The notes below the pieces were generated by a model. The model was not told the DNA's origin and made no database searches. It was given only the letters and a program-made list of their open reading frames with translations. From Metellina segmentata (lineage: Eukaryota; Arthropoda; Arachnida; Araneae; Tetragnathidae), in contig OX375872.1 of assembly GCA_947359465.1 (NCBI GenBank), positions 131,291,453 to 131,355,452 on the forward strand: a stretch of 64,000 nt of DNA, read 5' to 3'. Made by a program: the position numbers and the translations under genes. Below, piece after piece: positions 35,201 to 42,700 of this stretch. The first letter of the stretch is position 1; every line of letters begins with the position of its first letter.

Positions 35201-37282
35201 TCTGCCATGGCCTTAAACGTCCTCACGATGGCGTGATGTGAAGTTTGGAGTGTGGGTGTAACGGATTTAACGTGACCAGCCCCCTTTGTACACGATGATC
35301 TTTGGTTGGATTCAAACTCCCAAGCAGAATAGGTTTAGAATGTCTTACCTAGAAACAATTTTTAGAGTGTGTTACTAGACTAGTTTAAAGGGATTCTGCA
35401 AGACGAATAGGTTGGAAGAGTAACTCTTTAGCAATCTGAGGGTTGCGAGTTTAAAGCTCTGTCGAACCATAAACTGTCGTGAATACGGGGGGAAGGAACA
35501 CGTTAAATCTGCCTTGGCTTCAAATGTCCTCACATGGGCGAGGTGTGGAAGTTCGGAGAGTAGGGTGCCGTGGTGTTATCCACAGATCTTTAACTTTGGG
35601 ATTGATCCCGGACCGTCGCCTACAGCCCTTTGTCTTCCTCTTCGATATAAATTAATTACCATTACCAATAATACATAATAATACCAGTGATAAGGAATAT
35701 TGAAAGTGTTAATTTATTTTTTCCAACCCTTGTAAACATGAAACAGGAAATTTTTCGAATGGCTAAAAAATGAATAAAAAAATATTCGTTGACTACAAGA
35801 AGAAAACAATCCTTCGAAATCTTGGATACAGAATTAAAAACGTATTTCTACACGGTTTTTAAAGAAACAGACAATTGGTTGCATAATAATTTTATTTTTC
35901 ATTTTGTATGGGCTGGTGGATTTACGCTACCTCTGTAGAAACGCCCTATACTCTGTGTTTTCTGTTTTATTGAAGAAGAGAGCCGATGGATTAACGCGAT
36001 AAGAACAGTGGTAACGTTTATTTCAAAAGCTGTTATTGAATAAAAGGTTCAACAGTGAATTAATATAGTGACCAAAATTAAATTGAACTATGAGGAAAAA
36101 ATATAATGATAAAAAAATTACTACAAAATAAATTAAATTCAACCATGCAAACTTTTCTGAGATTCAAGGATTCGAACGACGGAATGAAAAGGCACAATTC
36201 GATAAAATTAAGATATCATCCTAAACAATATAATTAGATTTCAGAAACTTAGACCCGGTTAAATTCCATCAACTGGCTTAAAAACAAAATATCACCAGAT
36301 AAATTAAACGAGTTATTTTGTGATGCATTTACCTCTATCCATCTTCCCTCTATTTGGTATTCTCACCATTTTGCCATCTGAAAACTGAACTGTAAGATAG
36401 ATAATATCACTAAATTCCTAACAGATGGCACCACTAGACAGCAAGCACAACTGCTCTTATCCTTTACAAGTCTCGGTGTTGCTTCGTCATCTGACCGTGG
36501 TTCAAAATTACGAAGTGTTGTCCTCGGATCTTTCCCTTAAGGGACTGATCCCGGACCGTCGTCAATAGCCCGTTGTGTTGCTCTAGTACGACGTTAACTA
36601 AAATTACCAATTACCTTTACAAGTCTCAAAACTCACATAATATTTAGGTTGGGTTGGCGTGGAAGTTTGGAGAGTGGGGTGCCAGCTCAGGTGTTGCTTC
36701 GTCATCTGACCGTGGTTCAAAATTACGAGGTGTTGTCCTCGGATCTTTCCCTTAAGGGACTGATCCCGGACCGTCGTCAATAGCCCGTTGTGTTGCTCTA
36801 GTACGACGTTAACTAAAATTACCATTACCACATAATATTTAGGGTTAAGGTAGGTAGGTATTTTAATTAACGTCCCACTGGAGCAACACAACGGGCTATT
36901 GGCGACGGTCCGGGATCAGTCCACAGTGAAAGATCCGAAGACACCACGCAGTTTTGAACCACTGTAAGATGACGAGGTCATACCTGAGCTGGCACCTCTC
37001 TCCGAACTTCCTCACCACACCATCGTGAGGATATTTGAGGCCACGGCAGATTTAACATGTACCAGTCACCTTTTTACATGACTGTGATTGGATTCGAACT
37101 CGCAACAAATCCGGTTGAGAGAATGGAGTAAGGACCACGTAATATAACGAGCGCGATTCGCAATACAAAAATTGCACTCACCAAGCAAAAACTGAAATGA
37201 CACCTATGGTACATGCATATTATCAAAAAAGCTACTTACACTGAGAGAACACAGCAAAGACGGTGAAAATAACTGCCATCAT
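20953..37282 (-). CDS. Candidate small type I membrane protein gene, 4 exons
   Basis: Proposed join on the minus strand: 37282-37240, 36389-36333, 28877-28809, 21113-20953. Every internal boundary is phase 1 and each exon is open only in that phase. The product would be about 109 residues: a 14-residue hydrophobic signal-like N-terminus (MMAVIFTVFAVFSQ), a short ectodomain with a single cysteine, one transmembrane helix, a basic RRKQKQ stop-transfer segment and a short tail ending RAGY. I do not recognise the protein family. More exons could exist in the 7.5- and 7.7-kb introns. All three donors are GT with good context (GTAAGT, GTAAAT, GTAGGT). The introns are filled with repeats, and no other gene was seen inside them. 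A TATA box lies upstream. The gene is inferred from sequence signals only. Confidence 0.58.
21180..22020. repeat. AT-rich degenerate tandem array, ~120 bp period
   Basis: Recurring phrases TTCTTCATTTTGATTCTT, GAGGA..TTAAAACTTAATTTTA and ATGCTATAGTTGACTTATTA appear near 21254, 21502, 21740 and 21860. It lies in the last intron of the candidate gene. Confidence 0.65.
22078..22215 (-). mobile_element. SINE family B, body module
   Basis: Phrases TTTGGCCATGCTGCGCCAAA, CAAGTAATGGATATGCATAC and GAGAAATACGCCCAG match the modules at 28.1-28.6 kb. That copy has a tRNA-like head on the minus strand, which sets the orientation. Confidence 0.6.
22270..23190. repeat. Short-period tandem array, ~40-45 bp, ~20 copies
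   Basis: Variants of TTAATCATACACCAAAGACT and ATTGTGCATTACTAA alternate through the region with gradual drift. Non-coding, inside the candidate gene's last intron. Confidence 0.8.
23190..23690. other. Unique intronic stretch with a 10-bp hairpin
   Basis: CCGTGCAACA at 23429-23438 and TGTTGCACGG at 23452-23461 form a perfect 10-bp inverted repeat. Several TAATC/GATTA motifs lie nearby. It is richer in G+C than its surroundings and has an 81-codon minus-strand frame without a recognised motif. Confidence 0.35.
23806..26041 (+). mobile_element. DNA transposon, 2.24 kb, TIR GGGTCATTC
   Basis: The ends are inverted (GGGTCATTCCAC.. and ..GTAGAATGACCC, with further matches inside), and ACCT is repeated outside both ends (23802-23805 and 26042-26045). 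The unit interrupts a ~130-bp tandem array, which supplies the empty site. An internal coding remnant lies at 24708-25064. I cannot assign the superfamily. Confidence 0.75.
24708..25064 (+). pseudogene. Transposon-associated protein fragment (SHGKSPCDGIGGT)
   Basis: A 119-codon stretch is open without stops and begins RSHGKSPCDGIGGTIKWFAT. It continues with KQRPYDNQIL and FYYVPSTDV. From memory this Cys/Gly motif is typical of a widespread animal transposon-encoded protein, but I cannot name the family with certainty. No intact upstream part is visible, so it is a remnant or a late exon of one. It sits centrally in the GGGTCATTC element in the same strand sense as its left end. Confidence 0.6.
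26046..26840. repeat. Tandem array, ~130 bp period
   Basis: Repeated phrases CACCACAGAATTTCATTAAT, CCGTTCCAATAA and CAACAGTTTAAGCA appear near 26215, 26360, 26470, 26590, 26700 and 26805. One left-flank unit at 23690-23800 is separated from the rest by the 2.24-kb transposon. Confidence 0.75.
27280..27680 (-). pseudogene. Unidentified coding-like remnant
   Basis: Two overlapping minus-strand frames look protein-like. One (27457-27669) contains KAPSGGDVWYGIES and the other LTKKGIQHHRANRVCPGVR, then EAWNRRHNIRIW. Their order suggests a single frame broken by a shift near 27570. I do not recognise the family; it could be a transposon or a spider-specific repeat. It lies in the last intron of the candidate gene but does not make a clean phase-1 exon. 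Confidence 0.35.
28085..28625 (-). mobile_element. tRNA-headed SINE family B with four tandem body modules
   Basis: On the minus strand a tRNA-like head has box A TACTCAGTGAGC (28612-28601) and box B GGGCTCGATTCC (28567-28556). Four body modules of ~96-124 bp follow toward lower coordinates, each with a 'GGCCATGCTGCG(C/A)(C/A)AAACACAAG' stretch and GTCAAGTAATGGACATACGC. Body amplification is unusual for a SINE. Confidence 0.7.
28809..28877 (-). CDS. Candidate exon 3
   Basis: 69 bp with acceptor TATTTCAG and donor ATG|GTAGGT. The other two phases hit stops, while the phase-1 frame reads RHVLCQDQSPYDFAINTHGE and onward to RY. It contains the only ectodomain cysteine in the proposed product. 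Confidence 0.55.
28880..29141. repeat. Left part of a ~350-bp tandem unit
   Basis: Matches 32020-32280 (phrases GCGTTAACGAAGT and GTGCTCAAAATAGCTTTAGT). The unit continues at 31926 after the Helitron insertion, and the second unit at 32020-32390 shows the uninterrupted form. Confidence 0.75.
29142..30745 (+). mobile_element. Non-autonomous Helitron
   Basis: Begins TCTATATAAATAAG at an A|T junction and ends ..TCGGGTATTTTGCTAG. A short imperfect hairpin (ACCGA..TCGGGT) lies just before the CTAG terminus, and T follows. There is no target duplication, as expected for rolling-circle elements. The interior has a (GTCT)n tract at 29255-29290 and no Rep/helicase frame. An inverted relative lies at 59871-61414. 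Confidence 0.8.
30165..30240. repeat. Short tandem repeat within the Helitron
   Basis: About four copies of AATAATGCCGTTATTTAAAG. Copy number differs in the paralogous Helitron segments at 31420-31455 and 60390-60440. Confidence 0.75.
30746..31925 (+). mobile_element. Second Helitron 3' part, tandem to the first
   Basis: Aligns with 29535-30745 from TTTCTTTATTGTTATATTTA to the 3' hairpin and GCTAG terminus. It lacks the 5' third, so the element ends twice in tandem. Confidence 0.78.
31926..32395. repeat. Remainder of the ~350-bp tandem units
   Basis: 31926-32020 completes the unit interrupted by the Helitron, and 32020-32390 is a full second copy. Confidence 0.7.
32448..32755 (-). mobile_element. 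SINE family A
   Basis: Tail GTAGGTAGGTATTTTAATTA, body GCTGGCACTC, AACGTGAGGACGTTTGAGGC and ACACGACGGCCTTTG, then a diverged head at the right. Same family as 11475-11793. Confidence 0.75.
32760..33240. repeat. ~128-bp tandem units, three copies
   Basis: ACAATGAAATAGCA(G/T)T recurs near 32770, 33020 and 33146, with AACTGGCGATTGGGAACAGT between. The first unit is enlarged by a TAATGG-type tail. A 111-codon plus-strand frame crosses the array (32901-33236) and ends in an acidic stretch, probably by chance. Confidence 0.55.
33555..33827 (+). mobile_element. SINE family A
   Basis: Head with GAAGGCCGGTTGGAAGA and box-B-like GAGTTTGAATCCAAC, body CTCAAATGTTCTCACATTAG and CCCTTAAGGGACTGATCCCG, tail AACTAAAATTACC. 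Confidence 0.75.
33836..34035 (+). mobile_element. Rearranged SINE A fragments
   Basis: A 3' body piece (GATCCCGGACCGTCGTCAAT, 33846-33890) is followed by a second middle piece (CACGTTGGGTTGGTGTGGAA to ACGAGGTGCTGTCCTCGGAT, 33932-34035). Confidence 0.65.
34041..34350. repeat. Long palindrome built from SINE A ends
   Basis: Arms of ~135 bp (about 34041-34173 and 34209-34349) are inverted copies with only a few mismatches. They include AACCTGCTCGCACGCAACTC and TTAGTTAACGTCGTACTAGA, around a ~35-bp centre. This could extrude a large hairpin. Confidence 0.85.
34378..34570 (+). mobile_element. SINE family A, 5' and middle part
   Basis: Box B-like ACGAGTTCGAATCCA, then CAAAGAGGGCTGG, CACGTTGGCGTGGTGCAGAA and GTGTTGTCCTCGATC. 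Confidence 0.7.
34589..34905 (+). mobile_element. SINE family A with an alternative tRNA head
   Basis: Well-kept internal promoter boxes: A TAGTGGTTAAGG (34594-34605) and B GGTTCGAATCC (34633-34643). The family A body follows (CACGTTGGGTTTGCGTGGAA, then GATCCCGGACCGTCGTCAAT). The acceptor stem does not pair, so it is not a tRNA gene. The head differs from that of other family A copies. Confidence 0.78.
34918..35300 (-). mobile_element. SINE family A, two joined fragments
   Basis: 34935-35080 is a minus-strand tail-body piece (ACCAACGTCGTACTAGAGCA, GGTTCGGGATCAATCCCTTA, ACCTCGTAATTTTGAACCAC). 35150-35300 contains mixed middle pieces around TGGAGGCTGGTGCACG. Confidence 0.6.
35405..35660 (+). 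mobile_element. SINE family A
   Basis: Head AGACGAATAGGTTGGAAGAG with AGGGTTGCGAGTTTAAAGCT, body CAAATGTCCTCACATGGGCG and GATCCCGGACCGTCGC, tail AATTACCATTACC. Confidence 0.7.
36333..36389 (-). CDS. Candidate exon 2
   Basis: 57 bp with acceptor TCTATCTTACAG and donor GAG|GTAAAT. Only the phase-1 frame is open; it encodes FQFSDGKMVRIPNRGKMDR after joining to exon 1. A second acceptor 12 bp downstream (TTTTCAG, exon 36333-36377) is also in frame, giving possible tandem-acceptor variants. The exon sits between SINE copies. Confidence 0.5.
36474..36832 (+). mobile_element. Two SINE A 3' bodies in tandem
   Basis: 36474-36615 and 36640-36832 share near-identical runs such as CATCTGACCGTGGTTCAAAA and GATCCCGGACCGTCGTCAAT, separated by a short spacer. 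They lie between candidate exons 2 and 1. Confidence 0.78.
36846..37115 (-). mobile_element. SINE family A
   Basis: Tail GTAGGTAGGTATTTTAATTA, body CACTGGAGCAACACAACGGG, and a head ending in TGATTGGATTCGAACTCGCA with box B on the minus strand. Confidence 0.77.
37240..37282 (-). CDS. Candidate exon 1: signal peptide
   Basis: The ATG at 37282-37280 is followed in frame by a second ATG. The first has A at -3. The 43 coding bases give MMAVIFTVFAVFSQ plus one base and stop at a strong donor, GTAAGT (37239-37234). The strongly hydrophobic run after a short start fits a secretory signal. Confidence 0.6.
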
Positions 37283-37325
37283 CTTTATCTTACCCTCACT
37301 AAACGACGTCTGAGAACCGAAAACT

Positions 37326-37357
37326 TGTCAGCTTTCCATGCAATAAAAATATTTATA
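37326..37357 (-). promoter_or_regulatory. TATA box and start region of the candidate gene
   Basis: On the minus strand TATAAAT lies at 37357-37351. A start site would be expected about 30 bases on, near 37326, leaving a ~44-base leader before the ATG at 37282. Confidence 0.45.
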
Positions 37358-37524
37358 ACCCTATGAGACGATAGTTGCTAGGACACACAATTGAAACTGT
37401 TTTTTTTTTCCTTTGAGTCATAACTTCGCTAGAAACATTTCCCAAAAATTTGTTTACATCGCTTTTACACTATTCACGAATGCGCTAATCACTTCTGATG
37501 CCAAATATGTCTTAATTTTGCTAT

Positions 37525-37660
37525 ACAGTGATATAATTCGAATTGTTGGATAATTCGATTTTTTGTCCTGAATTTTCCTATCATTTTTGCTGTAAAATGG
37601 CATGTTTAATTCGAAGTGATGTTTGGATAATTCGAATGTTTACCTGTTCCACAAAATATT
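37525..37660 (+). mobile_element. Tigger/pogo-like 5' end
   Basis: Begins TA|CAGTGATATAATTCGAATTG and carries several GGATAATTCGA motifs, as in pogo/Tigger ends. The opposite end was not found. Confidence 0.45.
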
Positions 37661-38555
37661 TTTCAAACACAAGCTTGTTATTATTTTCCACATAAGGGTA
37701 GTTTATTAGCGACTCTTTCAAGAAATACATCCGGTGCGTAAAGAGGTTTGTATAGCATACCTTTAGTAACTATTTATCTCTTGCGCAGCTGGTCCGTTTT
37801 TGGACCTTGTGCCATAAAACCTCAACATGAGTTATCATAAAATGTTAAAATTTGAAGTTGATGGTAAAATGTAACAGAACATATTGATTATCCTTCTGTC
37901 CAGATTTCTCGTCCATCAAGTTCTGGTCAATTTTTCTAATGACCAGATACCTCGTTCAGGCAATCACCAGGAGTGTTAAGATTCTTTGTGATCCTTTAGT
38001 CAAGGAACAAATGAACAGTTCCTGATTAACTACAAATACTATTGATGTACGAACAGCGTTTTCAATGTGGAGATTATCCTTGAAATAAACAACGGCTTTA
38101 ACATTGAATATCTCAGGATAAAGCATGGATATCTCGGGATATGAAATTTCATGAATTTACTATCAAATTCATGAAATTTCATATTTAGACTAATTTGACG
38201 ATGTACACCCTGTCAAAAAAAAACGACTCACCCGATCGCAATTGCACAGTTTACATCGCAGAACAAAACGGAAGGTAACAATCGATAGGGATTAATGCTT
38301 TCTGCAACTATCAGTATATAAAATTTGTCAAGGGGCCGTCTTCATATTAAATTGGGTCCTTGCTCCGATAATTTCAATACGAACCCCCATCTCTTATCAC
38401 AAATTTGAATTCTACACACAATTTCAGGGGGAAAATAAAAAAAAGTTAATCAACTTTATTGGATTTTTCACCGATTTGTAAGTGTTTGAAAATTAGATCT
38501 ACTAATGTTAAATTGGTGTTTCACGTTTTTTATTATAGTTGCTAAAAACATTAAT
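37660..38555. other. Non-coding DNA
   Basis: No gene recognised. It includes a near-repeat of GAAATTTCATGAATTT around 38140-38185. Confidence 0.5.
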
Positions 38556-40260
38556 TTTTCTTGGAAATAAACCCAAAAGAATTTTTTGCATATGCAAGGG
38601 GTAAAAATAAATTTAGTACTACACTGGGCCCGTTGGAGGGGAGGGGAGGTGAATTAATTCAAGACGAGGTAGGAATGGCAAACCTGTTAAATAACTTTTT
38701 TCTGGGGGTTTTCAATGGTAACTACACATTAAAAAATGATCCCAAGGATGGAGCCTTGGCTGGGGGTATAATTAAAGAATGCAAATTTAATAGGGAAGAG
38801 ATAGTACATCAGTTGAAAAGTATTAAGCCATCTAAAGCACCAAGGCCAGACGATATTTATCCGAGAGTACTAGTGGAATGCGCAGAAGAATTGGGGGACG
38901 TAATTCACATCATATTTAATTCAACATGCACGGGTTGGGTACCAATGGATTGAAAGTTGGCCAACATAACTCCAGTTTTCAAAAAGGGAATACAAAGTGA
39001 TCCGGGCAACTATAGACCAGTAAGTCTAACATCAGTAATTTGCAAAATATTTGAATCTCTGTTAAAAAAGCATATAATGTTATACTTGGAGGAGGGGGGA
39101 CTGTTATCAGAGATAATCAGTATGGGTTTAGGAAGGGCAGATCCTGCTCTACAAACCTTTTGAAGTTCTACGAAAAAATTACTGAGGAGCTGGATAATAA
39201 GAGCAGTGTAGATATCATGTACATAGATTTTCAAAAGGCTTTTGATAAAGTACCTCATGAGGCATTACTGTTTAAATTGGAAAGGTTGGGGATTCAGGGA
39301 AAAACATTGATATGGATAAAGAATTGGTTATTGGGTAGAAAGCAGAGAGTGCAGGTAAAAGGAAATTATTCACAGTGGACAGAAGTTATAAGTGGAGTGC
39401 CTCGGGGATCAGTTTTGGGTCCAATTTTATTTATAATTTTCATAGATGATATAGGTCAGGGGATTAAGAATAGAATCAGTATATTTGCAGATGACTTAAA
39501 AATATGGGGGACAGTGAATACCAAGTTACAGATAGAGAATTTACAAGGGGATCTTGATAAGATATCCGAATGGGCTGTAAAATGGGGTATGTCATTTAAT
39601 GTAGGGAAATGTCAAGTTCTGCATATGGGTTACAGGAACAGTGGAGCCGAGTACTGTCTGCAGGGAGTAAAGGTAAAGGAGGGAGAAACAGTCAAGGATC
39701 TTGGGGTGGTAATTCACAGGGATTTTAAAATGGGTCACCAATATTTAGCTGCGAGTAAAAAGGCTAATAGGTTATTGGGGTATATTAAAAAGGTTTAGTA
39801 AGACCACATCTAGAATATGCTGTACAATTCTGGGCTCCATGTATGAGAAAGGATATAGAATTAATTGAAAGGGTTCAGCACAGAGCTACAAAAATAATAA
39901 AGGGGATAACAAATCTCGACTACAATAAACGTTTAAGTAAACTAAACATGTATACACTGGAAAGAAGAAGGAGGAGGGGGGATATGATTCAGCTTTTCAA
40001 GTTGGTAAAACAAGGGGACACAGAGGGCTTAAATTTCAATAGGGATAACAGAACAAGGGGCCATGAGTATAAATTGAATAAGACACATTTTAATCAGGAT
40101 TTAAGGAAAAACTACTACTTTAATAGGGTAATAAACAGTTGGAACGCGTTGCCAGAGAATATAGTTAATTTAAAGGGAGTGTACGAATTTAAGATACAAT
40201 TGGATAGTCAGTGGGAATTGGGGAGTTCATAAACAAAGGACCAGCCTTATTGGGCTTGTG
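38556..40260 (+). mobile_element. 5'-truncated CR1/jockey-like LINE
   Basis: Retains the 3' half of an RT-bearing ORF2 and a short 3' region. There is no endonuclease domain upstream, so it is truncated as typical of target-primed insertion. Confidence 0.88.
38561..40232 (+). pseudogene. Non-LTR reverse transcriptase, broken
   Basis: 38561-38953 is the pre-RT/finger region (KPSKAPRPDDIYPRVL). 38957-39163 adds NITPVFKKG and GNYRPVSLTSV; the stop between them replaces a tryptophan-like codon. After a frameshift near 39115, 39160-39798 carries the palm: DFQKAFDKVPHEAL, SGVPRGSVLGPILF and the catalytic FADD (39484-39495). A deletion at about 39795 joins it to LVRPHLEYAVQFWAP, and 39843-40232 is the C-terminal domain with RRRRGDMIQLFKL. 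This is the enzyme of target-primed retrotransposition, now inactive. The wording of the motifs fits CR1 relatives better than RTE or R2. Confidence 0.88.
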
Positions 40261-40329
40261 CCTGTAGCTGGCCGTCAATATTTGTATTTGTGTAAACTTC
40301 GATTTTTTTTTCTTGTATATGATAGTTCA

Positions 40330-41678
40330 CTAATGTTTGTAAAAATTGCAACACATGAAGGAATCATGTAAATTAAACGAAACTCGTAGGAAATGCAAAA
40401 CACATTAGGATATGCAAATAATTAGAATTACAAAGCGATCACGCTTGTGTGGGCCGAGAAATACCCTCTAAAGTTCCAAGCGAGCCGTGTATAAAAAGCA
40501 CTGTAAAGGTGCGTTGAAATGTGTGTATAGTCGTTTGACAGCTGTGAGATTGATTATAAGTCAATATGCGCCTCGCCAAAAGCGTATGGTGCCATACGAG
40601 CCACGAGCGGAGTTCGAACGGGCCGCATGATCGGCCTCCATGAGGGTGGACTTCCGTATCGTGAAATCGCCACTCGCGCGTGGCGTAATGCTACAACAGT
40701 GATTCATGTGTGGAAGAGATGGACCATGGATAACTGGACAAGTCAAAACCCCGGCAGTGGGTCACGCAATATGACGTCTCCACGGGACGACAGATACCTC
40801 ATCCGCATGGCGGTGACCGACCGTACAGCGTCTTCTCGTGCGTTGGCGCAACATTGGAGCACATCTACAGGTGTGTAATTGTCTGCCCGCACAGTTCGTA
40901 GACGTCTGCTGCGCAATGGGCTACGTGCAAGGAATCTTCAGCGCAGGATTCTCTTGGCACTGCAGCGTCAAGGGAATTGTGGTGAACCACCGACGCCTCC
41001 GGCTACAATGGGCTCACCAACACAGCTACTGATGTACCGATTGACAACATGTCGTCTTCTCAGATAAGTCCCACTACAATTTCAATAATCTGGACTATGA
41101 AGATGGACGCGTACTCGTCAGACGCTAACGAGGTGAACACCTTCTTCCGAAGTGTCTCATTCAGCGTCATACTGGACAAACACCTGGCGCTATTGGATAT
41201 CAAGGGCGATACCACTAATCATGTAACTCGTGGAGCCCTAGGTCCTATGCCTCCTGCAATGCATTCCCGGAACTGTATTTCAGCAAGACAATGCCGGTCC
41301 ACATGTTGCTCGGAATGTACAAGCCTTCTTTGGGGCACGATAGGTTCGGCTTCTTCGATGGCCTGCACGTTCCCTGGATATGCCGCCCACTGGGTCATCG
41401 GTCGGTGACTCATTCGTACCGTTCGTCCGGCAGAAAATACGACTAAACTTTGTTATCAAATAGAGGACATCTGGTATGCCATTCCTCAGCATGACATGCG
41501 TGATTCGATGCCAATTTGTAGGCTCTCATCGCTGTGCGTGGCATTTTGATTTTCGGCATTATTTTTGTTTTATTGCTCTGTAAATTTTATCGTTTATTTA
41601 AACCACTAAAACTAATACGTGGAATAAATTTTATCTATTTATGATTATTCTTTGTGTTGCAATTTTCACAAATAGTAG
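40330..41678 (+). mobile_element. Tc1-like transposon, inactive
   Basis: Degenerate inverted ends share TTTGT(A/G)AAAATTGCAACAC (near 40336 and, reversed, near 41671). The 1.35-kb length, a TATA box (40492, GTATAAAAAG) and the transposase order fit Tc1. The exact outer boundary is uncertain. Confidence 0.75.
40600..41560 (+). pseudogene. Tc1-type transposase, broken
   Basis: 40627-40878 is the paired-like DNA-binding part (FERGRMIGLHEGGLPYREIA, then TVIHVWKRW). The frame stops at 40876 and continues to about 41065 with SARTVRRRLLRNGLRARNLQ. Later frames hold QQDNAGPHVARNV (second aspartate, near 41285) and LRWPARSLDMPP (near 41355). Shifts and stops are frequent, and the region after PARSLDMPP appears partly deleted, so the final glutamate block is poorly kept. 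Confidence 0.85.
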
Positions 41679-41799
41679 AGTGTGATCATCCTTGACTGCT
41701 ACCTTAATATATTCATGCACTAGCATCTTTCTTTTTGTCTGATCCGTGCTTCTTTCTAGAATGATTTGAGTCGGATTCTGGTATCTTCCTCTTTGAATG

Positions 41800-42064
41800 T
41801 TTAAGGCTACAGTAGGGTTGCGAAATCGAATCCAGCCAAAGACCATTGTATACAAAGGTGCATGCTAAATCTGTTAAGGGCCTCAAACGCCCTCGCATTG
41901 GAATAGTGTAGAGTGAGGTAATAGCTCAAATGTGAGCTCGTCATCAGCCCATCGTTCAAAATGATGTGTTGTTGACCTCTAATCTTTCCCTTCAGGTTTA
42001 AGCCCGGACCATAGCCAATAGCCCATTGCATTACTCCAGAGTAACATTAATTAAATACTTACCT
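41800..42064 (+). mobile_element. SINE family A
   Basis: Box B-like AAATCGAATCCAGCC near 41822, then CTCAAACGCCCTCGCATTGG, a diverged body and AACATTAATTAAATACTTACC at the tail. Confidence 0.72.
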
Positions 42065-42700
42065 TTTAATGTGTAGAGGCTTTCTTTGAACAATTTTCTG
42101 TAAATGTTCTCCTTTGAAACAAATAAATGAGATTCCAAGAATCAGAAATTGCATGATTCAGTCATATTAGAAGACTAATGAAAGATCATATGAGGTGCTG
42201 AAAATAGGATTTACATAAATTAGTATTCCATTTCTTTGAGTTAAAAAGGACTTTCTGAATATTTGTTGAGTTATCTTCTTAAGCCCTTTTATAATAAAAC
42301 TTTCATTTTTAAATGTGTTTTTACATTGAATATGGTGAAAGTCAAAATGGTATCTATTTTTTTTTCTTAAGAACTTATGTTTATGAATTCAAAAAAAATT
42401 ATTTAGCTTTCCCATGCAACTGAATAGAAGTTAATTTCTTTTGAATTAGCAAGTGTTAAGTAGAGAATTGGTAAGAATGAATTATGAGCAATGTAGTATA
42501 TATATAAATTCAGCATGCATTTTACTGACACCTTTCATTCATTATAAATCTCAAATACAGCACCGATATCACTAATAAAAAGAAAATTATTGGTAAAAAG
42601 AATCCTTATGGATTGTTTAGAAAAAAAAATTATTAACTAATATATTTTTTTTAATTACAAAAGGTAGGCATTTAGATACTGCTGGCCCAATTAAGTCGAA
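42065..42700. other. Non-coding AT-rich DNA
   Basis: No feature recognised. Confidence 0.5.
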
